64,000 nt of DNA, taken from Myxococcales bacterium (GTDB taxonomy: Bacteria > Myxococcota_A > Polyangia > Palsa-1104). The stretch covers positions 43,560-107,559 of the forward strand of contig PNAM01000032.1 in assembly GCA_003170275.1 (NCBI GenBank). Direction: 5' to 3'. Below, piece by piece: positions 24,995 through 33,880 of this stretch (positions are counted from its first letter, which is position 1; each line of letters begins with the position of its first letter). Below the pieces are notes generated by a model. It did not search any database. It saw only the letters and a program-made list of their open reading frames with translations, and was not told the DNA's origin. The position numbers were made by a program, and so were the translations under genes.

Positions 24995-26063
24995 CGAAAA
25001 GCTCATGCGCCAGGCCATCGGCCTCGGTGCGCAGGCGCGTGGGCGCACGCGGCCGAATCCGATGGTCGGGTGCGTGATCGTGCGCGCGGGCAAGGTGATC
25101 GCGCGCGGCTATCACCACCAGGCGGGCATGGCGCACGCCGAGGTCGACGCGCTCAAGAAGCTCGACGAAGGCAAGGCCAAGGGCGCGACCGTGTACGTCA
25201 CGCTCGAGCCGTGCAACCACGTCGGGCGCACCGGCAAGTGCACCGACGCGCTGATCGCCGCCGGCGTGAAGAAGGTCGTCTGCGGGATGAGCGATCCCAA
25301 CCCGCGCGTCGCGGGCGGCGGGCTGAAGAAGCTGAAGAAGGCGGGCATCGAGGTCGAGAGCGGCGTGCTCGAGGATGAGTGTCGCTCGCTCAACGAGGCC
25401 TGGGTGCACTGGGTGACCACCGGACGGCCGCTGGTCACGCTCAAGGCGGCGGTGACGCTCGACGGGCGACTGGCCGCGCGCGGCGGCGATTCGCACTGGG
25501 TGAGCGGCGAGGAGTCGCGTGCCGAGGCGCACCAGATGCGTCACATGAGCGACGCGATCCTGGTCGGCGCGGGGACCATCCGCATGGACGATCCGCAGCT
25601 CACCACGCGCATCGCGTACAAGCAGGGGCGCGATCCGCTGCGCGTGATCCTCGACGGCAAGCTGTCGATGCCGGCGCGGGCGCGCGCGCTGCCGGCGTTG
25701 GTGGTGGCGACGCGCGAGGCCAAGGAGCGCGACGATCTGCGCGCGGCCGGCGCGGAGATCCTCTACGTGCCGGGCCTGCGCGGCAAGGTCGAGCTCGATG
25801 CCATGCTCGACGAGCTGGGCAAGCGCGGCGTGCAGTCGCTCTTGGTGGAGGGCGGCGGGCAGGTGCACGGGCAGTTCGTTGCCGCCGGGCTGGCCGACAA
25901 GGTGGTGCTGTTCGTGGCCCCCAAGCTGGTCGGGGCGGGCGGCGTGCCGCTGATCGCCACCGACGGGCCGGACCGCATGGCCGAGGCCTGGCGGCTGGAG
26001 CGGATTTCGACGAAGCGCCTGGGGGATGATATTCTGGTGTCTGGTTACGTCGCCAAGAAATAA
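24951..26063 (+). CDS. ribD: Bifunctional riboflavin deaminase-reductase RibD
   Basis: Catalyses deamination and then reduction of the pyrimidine intermediate of riboflavin synthesis. It has 370 residues. The N-terminal cytidine-deaminase-like domain has zinc ligands in MAHAEVDAL and TLEPCNHVGRTGKC; the C-terminal reductase domain (from about 160) has LKAAVTLDGRLAA and LLVEGGGQVHGQF. ATG 24951, with GAGGGGGG upstream, keeps the family-like segment SEKLMRQAI and is preferred over the internal ATG at 25005, although it makes a 44-nt overlap with rpiB. Confidence 0.93.
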   Translation: MPGASRSSTTSATNSEKLMRQAIGLGAQARGRTRPNPMVGCVIVRAGKVIARGYHHQAGMAHAEVDALKKLDEGKAKGATVYVTLEPCNHVGRTGKCTDALIAAGVKKVVCGMSDPNPRVAGGGLKKLKKAGIEVESGVLEDECRSLNEAWVHWVTTGRPLVTLKAAVTLDGRLAARGGDSHWVSGEESRAEAHQMRHMSDAILVGAGTIRMDDPQLTTRIAYKQGRDPLRVILDGKLSMPARARALPALVVATREAKERDDLRAAGAEILYVPGLRGKVELDAMLDELGKRGVQSLLVEGGGQVHGQFVAAGLADKVVLFVAPKLVGAGGVPLIATDGPDRMAEAWRLERISTKRLGDDILVSGYVAKK

Positions 26064-26081
26064 CGTGGTAGGACACTGGTT

Positions 26082-26733
26082 ATGTTTACCGGACTGGTCG
26101 AGGACGTCGGGCGCGTCGAGCGCGTCGAGGCCCTTCCCTCGGCCTCTACATCGGGCGGCGGAAGGCGGCTGACCCTCTCGGGCCGGCTCCTCGACGAGGA
26201 GCTGCCGGTGGGCGCGTCGCTGGCGGTGGATGGCGTGTGTCTGACCGTCACCAACTGGCAAAAAGGGCGCGTGACGGCCGAGGTGGGGCCCGAGACGATC
26301 GCGCGCACGACGCACGGCGAGCTCCGGGTTGGCGCGACGGTGAACCTCGAGCGTCCGATGCGGCTCGGCGATCGGCTGGGCGGTCACATGGTGGCCGGGC
26401 ACGTCGACGCGGTCGGCAAGATCGAAGCGGTCAAGCCGCGTGGCGCGGCGATCGACGTCAGCGTAGGAGCTCCGCCGGAGCTGCTTCGTTACATTGTCGA
26501 GAAGGGCTCGATCGCGATCGACGGGATCAGCTTGACGGTGAACCGCGTCGATTCGAAGGGCTTCGAGGTGTCGATCATTCCGCACACGCAGACCGCCACC
26601 ACGCTCACCAAGAAGGGCGCCGGCGCGCGCGTGAACCTGGAAGTGGATCTGATCGGCAAGTACGTGGAGAAGCTGCTCGGCGGGTATCCCCTGGCGCGCG
26701 GCGTGACCATCGAAGTGTTGAAGGAGAACGGCT

Positions 26734-26747
<14 letters not shown>
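26082..26747 (+). CDS. ribE: Riboflavin synthase alpha subunit
   Basis: Dismutates two 6,7-dimethyl-8-ribityllumazines to riboflavin. It has 221 residues made of two similar lumazine-binding barrels; the N-terminus MFTGLVEDVGRVE and the internal GHMVAGHVDAVGKI are the family marks. The C-terminal helix, used for trimer formation, is present. It ends within the start of ribBA (14-nt overlap). Confidence 0.94.
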
Positions 26748-27960
<1,213 letters not shown>

Positions 27961-28440
27961 ATGCCACGTAACGTCGACGGGATGTTGAGCGCCAAGGGCG
28001 TGAGGGTGGCGATCGTCGCCAGCCGGTTCAATTCGTTCATCGTCGAGCGGCTGGTCGAGGGCGCGCTGGATGCGATCGCGCGCACCGGCGGATCGGCCGA
28101 CGAGGTGACGGTGGTGCGCTGCCCGGGCGCGTTCGAGATCCCGCAGGTGGCGCGCAAGGTGGTCGACGCGGGCGCGCACGATGCGGTGATCTGCCTGGGC
28201 TGCGTGATCCGCGGGGCGACGCCGCACTTCGACTACGTGGCGGGCGAGGCGGCCAAGGGCGTCGGGCAGCTGGCGATGACCGCGCGCATTCCGGTGGTGT
28301 TCGGCATCCTCACCACCGACACCATCGAGCAGGCGATCGAGCGCGCCGGCACCAAGGCCGGCAACAAGGGCTTCGACGCGGCGATGGCGGCGCTCGAGAT
28401 GGCGTCGCTCTACGCGCAGCTCGGAGCCGCGAAGAAATAG
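27961..28440 (+). CDS. ribH: 6,7-dimethyl-8-ribityllumazine synthase
   Basis: Condenses the RibA/D product with DHBP to form lumazine. It has 159 residues, with [20 protein letters not shown], the phosphate-binding [12 protein letters not shown], and [15 protein letters not shown]. The histidine in the last motif is the catalytic one. ATG 27961 directly follows the ribBA stop. Confidence 0.95.
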   Translation: MPRNVDGMLSAKGVRVAIVASRFNSFIVERLVEGALDAIARTGGSADEVTVVRCPGAFEIPQVARKVVDAGAHDAVICLGCVIRGATPHFDYVAGEAAKGVGQLAMTARIPVVFGILTTDTIEQAIERAGTKAGNKGFDAAMAALEMASLYAQLGAAKK

Positions 28441-28442
28441 TC

Positions 28443-28883
28443 ATGACCTTGATGGGCAACCGCAGAAAAGCGCGCGAGATCGCGCTTCAGGTCCTGTACC
28501 AGCTCGACGTGCAGGACAAGCTCTCCGACGAGCAGGCCCTCGGCCTGTTCTGGCAGCATTTTGCGAAAACGGAAGACGGCGACGCCGACGAGGCGAGCCG
28601 CGCGTTTGCCGACGAGCTGGTGCGCGGCGTCAAGTCGCGGCTCGAGGAGATCGACGCCTTGCTCACGCGCGCCTCGCGCAACTGGCGGCTGGAGCGCATG
28701 GCGCGGGTCGATCGCAACCTCTTGCGCCTGGCGGTCTGGGAGCTCAAGTACTCGAAGGATGTGCCGGTCAAGGTGGCGATCAACGAGGCCATCGAGATCG
28801 CCAAGCGCTACGGCACCGCCGAGTCGCCCGCGTTCGTCAACGGCATCCTCGATCGCTGCCTCGAAGAGGTCGGGCCCAAGTGA
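28443..28883 (+). CDS. nusB: Transcription antitermination factor NusB
   Basis: An all-helical RNA-binding protein of the Nus antitermination complex on rRNA operons. It has 146 residues, starting with RRKAREIALQVLYQLD and ending with the conserved ESPAFVNGILDRCLEE. ribH-nusB adjacency is widespread. It overlaps the next gene by 4 nt (GTGA). Confidence 0.94.
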   Translation: MTLMGNRRKAREIALQVLYQLDVQDKLSDEQALGLFWQHFAKTEDGDADEASRAFADELVRGVKSRLEEIDALLTRASRNWRLERMARVDRNLLRLAVWELKYSKDVPVKVAINEAIEIAKRYGTAESPAFVNGILDRCLEEVGPK

Positions 28884-29398
28884 ACGTCAGCTTCCTCAGC
28901 GCGGAGCTGGCGAAGTGGGACATGCTGGCGGCGGGGCAGGTGCCGGACTTGTTGGTGCTGCCGTTCTTTGCCGACGAGCGGCCGTTGCACGGCGCGGCGG
29001 GGCTGTGCGATTGGCGGCTGTGCGGTCGGCTGTCGCGGCTGCTCGCCACCGGTCGGGTGGGCGGCGCGTGGGGTGAGACCACGCTCTATCCGGCCGGGCA
29101 CAAGCTGCCGTTCGGGCGCCTGGTGATGTTCGGGCTGGGGCCGGCCGATCGCTTCGACGAGGCGTGCGCGCGCGACGCCAGCCGCAAGATCCAGGAAGTG
29201 GTCAACGGGCTTGCGCCGGTGCGCTATGCGCTCACGCCGCCGGGGCGCTCGACCGGCCGGCTGTCGGCGCGGCGGGCGCTCGAGCTGTACCTGGAAGAGC
29301 TGCGAAAACGGTCGGGCGGTTGGGAGCTGCCCGGCGAGGTGGTAGTGATCGAGTCGCCGGCGGGGCAGAAGGAAGCCGCCGAGCTCGCACGTCGGTAA
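28880..29398 (+). CDS. Stand-alone N-terminal domain of an M17-type leucyl aminopeptidase
   Basis: A 172-residue protein resembling only the N-terminal macro-like domain of M17 leucine aminopeptidases (LPFFADERPLHGAAGLCDWR, then GRLVMFGLGPADRFDEACARDA). The metal-binding catalytic domain is absent, so it cannot be a peptidase by itself. It is coupled to nusB by a 4-nt overlap. The function is unknown; a nucleotide- or DNA-binding role is possible because the M17 N-domain contributes to DNA binding in E. coli PepA. Confidence 0.65.
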   Translation: MNVSFLSAELAKWDMLAAGQVPDLLVLPFFADERPLHGAAGLCDWRLCGRLSRLLATGRVGGAWGETTLYPAGHKLPFGRLVMFGLGPADRFDEACARDASRKIQEVVNGLAPVRYALTPPGRSTGRLSARRALELYLEELRKRSGGWELPGEVVVIESPAGQKEAAELARR

Positions 29399-29459
29399 GT
29401 CTCGCGCTGAGCGGTCAAATTTGATAAAATCGTTGGTCCAGGGCAACCCGGGGCAACCC

Positions 29460-29849
29460 ATGGCAACAATGACCAGCGAGCGCGTCCATGTCTTAGTAGT
29501 CGAGGACTCCGCCACCATGCGCGGGTTCGTGACCGCTGCGCTGGAGAGCGGCGGAGACTTTCACGTCACGCAAGCGAAGAGCGGGTTCGAGGCGCTCAAG
29601 CTGCTGCCGCGCGGGCAGTACAACCTGATCATCTCCGACATCAACATGCCGGACATCAACGGGCTGGAGCTGGTGCGCTTCATCCGTGAATCGGAGAAGC
29701 ACGCCACCACGCCGCTGATCCTGATCTCCACCGACAACCGGCCGGCCGACGTGGACCGCGGCATGAAGCTGGGCGCCAACGCGTATCTCACCAAGCCGTT
29801 TCAGCCCGGCGATCTCCTCGAGACCGTCCGAAAAGTCATGGGCCGCTAG
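29460..29849 (+). CDS. CheY-like single-domain response regulator
   Basis: A 129-residue receiver. The acidic pair VEDSATMR, phospho-acceptor Asp60 (IISDINMPDINGLEL), Thr/Ser in LISTD and Lys in AYLTKPF are all present. ATG 29460 is used; an upstream TTG exists. It is the first gene of the chemosensory operon, with the cheA GTG 8 nt downstream. A TGATAAAAT box near 29421-29429 could be a -10 region. It is probably phosphorylated by the CheA encoded next to it. Confidence 0.88.
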   Translation: MATMTSERVHVLVVEDSATMRGFVTAALESGGDFHVTQAKSGFEALKLLPRGQYNLIISDINMPDINGLELVRFIRESEKHATTPLILISTDNRPADVDRGMKLGANAYLTKPFQPGDLLETVRKVMGR

Positions 29850-29857
29850 AGCGCGCG

Positions 29858-32014
29858 GTGAGCAACGACCCCACCGAGAAGGCGTTGCAGGAGTTCCTGT
29901 CCGAGGCGCAGGAGATCGTCGAGACGTTCAATCGCGATCTGCTGCAGCTCGACGAGGGACGCGCGGCCGGGCGCTACGAGCCCGAGGTGATCAACGACGC
30001 GTTCCGCGCGGTGCACTCGCTCAAGGGCCTGTCGGGGCTGTTCGGCGTCAACCGCATGACCAACCTGTCGCACAACCTCGAGAACCTGCTCGACTCGCTC
30101 CGGCTGGGGCGGATCGAGCTGGGGCCGGCGACGCTCGACCTGCTGTTCGAGGCGGTGACGCTGTTCAACCACATCATCAAGGATACGGCGGCCGGGACCT
30201 CCAGCGATCACCCGGGCATCACCGTCGAGGAGTTCATCGAGCGGCTGGATCGCGTGGCGCTCAAGCGCGAGCAGCGCGAGGAGACGCTGCCGTGGGGCGG
30301 GTACGAGCTCGACCAGAGCCTGTTGTCGGTGCTCACCGAGTACGAGGAGCATCGGCTCAAGGAGAACATCAAGGCCGGGCGCATCCTGGTGCGCATCCAC
30401 TGCGCGTTCGATCTGATGACCATCGACAAGGGGCTCGATACGCTCAAGTCGCGGCTCAAGCCGGTGGGCGAGGTGATCACGTACCTGCCGTCGACCGAGT
30501 CGGCGAACGATCAGCAGATCGAGCTCGACGTGATCCTCGGCGCGTCCAAGCCGGTCGAGGAGGTGACCAGCGCGGTGGAGGGCACCGGCGCGGTGGTGAC
30601 CGCGATGCCGCGCAAGGCGGGACGCGCGGGCGCGGTGCGGGCGGGCGGGATGGAGAACCCGCGGGTGGCGGCGGCGATGGGCGCGACGCCGGGCGAGGCG
30701 GCCCTGACGCCGCTCGAGCCGGTCGCGTCGGAGGCGGGGCGCGCGGCGAGCCCGGACAAGCCGGAGAAGGACGAGACCTCGCAGGAGGTGTCGCTCAAGT
30801 CGGTGGCGCAGACGGTGCGCGTCGACATCCGCAAGCTCGACAACCTGATGAACATCGTCGGCGAGCTGGCCATCGCGCGCGCCGGATTTCAGACGGTGCT
30901 CGACAACATCAAGAGCGACCGCGCGCTGGTGGTGCTCGAGCGGCAGATGCGTCGCGAGCTGCGCATGCTCACCCGCAAGCTCGACGAGCTGCAGGAGGGC
31001 ATCCTGGAAGTTCGCATGGTGCCGCTCGGCCAGGTGTTCGACAAGCTGTCGCGCGTGGTGCGCAAGATCTCGCGTGATGCCGGCAAGGAGATTCGCCTGT
31101 TGATCTCGGGCGCCGACACCGAGCTCGACAAGTTGATCGTCGAGGAGCTGTCGGATCCGCTCATGCACGTGATCCGCAACAGCATCGATCATGGCATCGA
31201 GCGGCCCGAGGCGCGCGCGCGCGCGGCCAAGCCCGAGGCGGGGACGATCGCGATCTCGGCCGAGCAGCGCGGCAACCACGTGGTGATCGAGATCGAGGAC
31301 GACGGCGCGGGCCTCGACGAGAAGCTGCTGGTGAAGAAGGCCGTCGAACGGGGCGCGCTCGACGCCGGCGCGGCGCGCGATCTGAGCCAGCGCGACATCT
31401 TCAACCTGATCTTCCTGCCGGGCGTGTCCACCAAGGCGGTCGCCGACGAGATGTCGGGGCGCGGCGTGGGCATGGACGTGGTGAAGACCAACATCGCGCG
31501 GCTGTCGGGGATCATCGACGTGATGTCGGAGCCGGGGCAGGGGACGCGGCTGACCATCACGCTGCCGATCACGCTGGCGATCATCAAGGCGCTGGTGATC
31601 AAGGCGGCGGGGCGCACGTTCGCCATCCCGCTCAATTCGGTGCTCGAGAGCCTGCTCGCCACCGCCAACGAGATCGCCACCATCGAGCGGCGCGAGGTGA
31701 TGACGCTGCGCGGGCAGACGCTGCCGTTGGCGCGGCTCGAGCGCATCTTCGAGCTCAAGCGCCACGCGCACGTGCCGCCGCCGCACCGGCAGTTCGTGGT
31801 GGTGGTCGGCCTCGCGCAACACCGCATCGGCCTGTTGGTCGACGAGCTGCTCGGGCAGCAGGACATCGTCATCAAGCCGCTCGGCAAGACCCTCGAGGGC
31901 ACGCCCGGGATCGCCGGCGCGACCGAGCTGGGCGGCAAGAAGACCGTCCTGGTGCTCGACGTAGCGGCGATCGTCGAAGAGGCCGTGTCGACGACGGAGG
32001 TGATCGCCGCATGA
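29858..32014 (+). CDS. cheA: Chemotaxis histidine kinase CheA
   Basis: A 718-residue soluble kinase. The P1 Hpt domain carries His53 (RAVHSLKGLSGLFG). A P2-like region (about 165-230) and an Ala/Gly-rich linker follow. P3 dimerisation helices start at IRKLDNLMNIVGELAIAR (about 320). The P4 kinase core has the N box DPLMHVIRNSIDHGIE (about 432), DDGAGLD (about 481) and GRGVGMDVV (about 534). P5, the CheW-like domain, runs from about 585. The GTG start is used. The first CheW gene overlaps it by 4 nt. No chemoreceptor gene is present in the window. Confidence 0.94.
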   Translation: MSNDPTEKALQEFLSEAQEIVETFNRDLLQLDEGRAAGRYEPEVINDAFRAVHSLKGLSGLFGVNRMTNLSHNLENLLDSLRLGRIELGPATLDLLFEAVTLFNHIIKDTAAGTSSDHPGITVEEFIERLDRVALKREQREETLPWGGYELDQSLLSVLTEYEEHRLKENIKAGRILVRIHCAFDLMTIDKGLDTLKSRLKPVGEVITYLPSTESANDQQIELDVILGASKPVEEVTSAVEGTGAVVTAMPRKAGRAGAVRAGGMENPRVAAAMGATPGEAALTPLEPVASEAGRAASPDKPEKDETSQEVSLKSVAQTVRVDIRKLDNLMNIVGELAIARAGFQTVLDNIKSDRALVVLERQMRRELRMLTRKLDELQEGILEVRMVPLGQVFDKLSRVVRKISRDAGKEIRLLISGADTELDKLIVEELSDPLMHVIRNSIDHGIERPEARARAAKPEAGTIAISAEQRGNHVVIEIEDDGAGLDEKLLVKKAVERGALDAGAARDLSQRDIFNLIFLPGVSTKAVADEMSGRGVGMDVVKTNIARLSGIIDVMSEPGQGTRLTITLPITLAIIKALVIKAAGRTFAIPLNSVLESLLATANEIATIERREVMTLRGQTLPLARLERIFELKRHAHVPPPHRQFVVVVGLAQHRIGLLVDELLGQQDIVIKPLGKTLEGTPGIAGATELGGKKTVLVLDVAAIVEEAVSTTEVIAA

Positions 32015-32559
32015 GCGATCGCGATCGCCCGTTCGCGCTGGCGACGGAAGAGACCTACCTGCGCCACATCGACTCGCGCGACGTCAAGCCGACGCGCGCG
32101 ATGCTGACCTTCGTGGTCGGCGGCGAGACCTACGGGCTGGAGATCCTGCACATCCGCGAGATCATCAAGATGACCGAGGTCACCGAGGTGCCGCGCATGC
32201 CGCTGTTCCTGCTTGGCGTGATCTCGGTGCGCGGCGTGGTGATCCCGGTGCTCGATCTGCGCTTGCGGCTGCGGCTCGACGACACGCCGCTGACGCGCGC
32301 GGCGCGCATCCTGGTGGTGGACGTGGACGGCGAGCCGTTCGGCCTGCTGGTCGACGCGGTCACCGACGTGGTGCGCTTCGCCGAGAGCGACATCGAGCCG
32401 CCGCCGTCGACGCTCAACGTGTCGGACTCCAGCTTCCTCGCCGGCATCGGCCGCTACGCGAGCGGCAAGCGCACCAAGATGGTGATCCTGCTGCACCTCG
32501 ACGCGGTGGTGAAGTTCGAGATCCGCGGACGTGTTCAGCGAAAGGGCGGAGGGGCATGA
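32011..32559 (+). CDS. cheW: CheW-like coupling protein, first copy
   Basis: An SH3-like adaptor that links CheA to receptors. It has 182 residues; the CheW fold begins near residue 30 (LTFVVGGETYGLEILHIREII), followed by LLGVISVRGVVIPVLDLR and GLLVDAVTDVVRF. It is translationally coupled on both sides (ATGA overlaps with cheA and the second cheW). Confidence 0.92.
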   Translation: MSDRDRPFALATEETYLRHIDSRDVKPTRAMLTFVVGGETYGLEILHIREIIKMTEVTEVPRMPLFLLGVISVRGVVIPVLDLRLRLRLDDTPLTRAARILVVDVDGEPFGLLVDAVTDVVRFAESDIEPPPSTLNVSDSSFLAGIGRYASGKRTKMVILLHLDAVVKFEIRGRVQRKGGGA

Positions 32560-33140
32560 GCGAGCGCAAGTTGGGCGCGAGCTTCGACCGGCAGCGTGCG
32601 GCCAAGCCGATCGAGACCTTGCAGCTGGTGGCGTTCACCGTCGGTGGCGGGCCGTACGCGGTCGACATCATGCGCATCAAGGAGATCATCAACCCGGTGA
32701 CAATCACGCGCGTCCCCAAGGCGCCCGGGTTCATCGAGGGGGTGATCGAGCTGCGCGGGGCGATCCTGCCGATCGTCGATCTGCGCAAGCGCTTCGACCT
32801 GCCGGCGACCGAGCCGACGCGTGCCACCAAGATCCTGATCGTGGGCATCGACGTGGGTGGGCGGCGCATGATCGTCGGGCTGATCGTCGACGGCGTGCTC
32901 GAGCCGCTGCGCGTCACGCGCGAGCAGATCCGGCCGGCGCCGTCGCTGGCGCAGGGCGAGACAGCCTACTTCTCCGGCGTGGTGCAGCGGCGCCGCGGCG
33001 GCGATCGCGTGGTCGGGAGCACTCGCAAGACCGCGCCGGTGGTGGCGGAGCCGACCGACGATCGCATCTTCATGGTGCTCGATCTGGACGCGATCCTCTC
33101 CTCGAAAGAAAAGATCTCGCTGGCGGGGCTCGACGCATGA
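32556..33140 (+). CDS. cheW: CheW-like coupling protein, second copy
   Basis: A 194-residue second CheW paralogue: FTVGGGPYAVDIMRIKEII, FIEGVIELRGAILPIVDLRK and GLIVDGVLEPLRV. It differs clearly from the first copy and carries an extra basic loop (RRRGGDRVVGSTRK) before its last strand. Two CheWs with one CheA suggest alternative receptor coupling or mixed arrays. It overlaps the next gene by 4 nt. Confidence 0.92.
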   Translation: MSERKLGASFDRQRAAKPIETLQLVAFTVGGGPYAVDIMRIKEIINPVTITRVPKAPGFIEGVIELRGAILPIVDLRKRFDLPATEPTRATKILIVGIDVGGRRMIVGLIVDGVLEPLRVTREQIRPAPSLAQGETAYFSGVVQRRRGGDRVVGSTRKTAPVVAEPTDDRIFMVLDLDAILSSKEKISLAGLDA

Positions 33141-33880
33141 AGGTCCTCGTCGCGCACGAGTCGGACACCATCCGCGAGGTCATCCGGCGGCTGCTCGACG
33201 GCGTGGGCTGGCAGGTCGACGCGGTGTCGACGGGCCGCGCGGCGGTGGACGCGCTCGATCCGGCGCCCGCGGCGCTGGTGCTCGACGTGGCCATCGGCGA
33301 GCTGCTGGCGTTCGAGGTGGTCGAGGAGGTCCGGCGGCGCAACCTCGACACGCGCGTGGTGCTGATCGCCTCCATCTACAACCGCACCGGCTACAAGCGC
33401 AAGCCGACCTCGCTGTATGGCGCGGACGATTACGTCGAGCAGCACCACATCCCCGACTCGCTGATCGGCAAGCTGGCGAAGCTGATCGGCCCGCCGCCGC
33501 GGCCAGTGCGCGTGCCCGCTGCGCACACCGAGACGCAAGAGGGCAAGCGCATCCGCTCGGCGGGCGAGGAGCGCTTCGACCCGATCGTCGATCACCCGAG
33601 CCAGCCGATCGTGGTCGCGCCCGAGCTGGTGCAGCGCGCCGAGCGGCTGGCGCGCCTGATCGTCGCCGACATCGCGCTGTACAACGGCGACGCGCTCGAT
33701 CACGCCGAGCGCACCGGCGACACCGCCGAGCTCGACGCGCGGCTGCGCCTCGATCTGGAAGAGGGGCGGCTGCTGTTCGAGCTGCGCGTGCCCCTCGACG
33801 TGCGCCAGCTGCGCGACTTCATCGGCGAAGCGCTCGACGAGCTGCGCCACAACCGCAAGCACGCGGGAGCGAAGACCTGA
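33137..33880 (+). CDS. Degenerate receiver with a conserved C-terminal domain
   Basis: A 247-residue protein. Residues 1-120 have a CheY-like fold: the phospho-acceptor position keeps Asp50 (LVLDVAIGEL), but the acidic pair is replaced by His-Glu (VLVAHESDTIRE) and the conserved lysine after strand 5 is missing (DDYVEQHHIP). Normal phosphorylation is doubtful. The C-terminal 100 residues contain RLARLIVADIALYNGDAL and an acidic helix, a module I do not recognise by name. It is coupled by overlaps to the CheW upstream and the HEAT-repeat gene downstream. Confidence 0.7.
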   Translation: MKVLVAHESDTIREVIRRLLDGVGWQVDAVSTGRAAVDALDPAPAALVLDVAIGELLAFEVVEEVRRRNLDTRVVLIASIYNRTGYKRKPTSLYGADDYVEQHHIPDSLIGKLAKLIGPPPRPVRVPAAHTETQEGKRIRSAGEERFDPIVDHPSQPIVVAPELVQRAERLARLIVADIALYNGDALDHAERTGDTAELDARLRLDLEEGRLLFELRVPLDVRQLRDFIGEALDELRHNRKHAGAKT

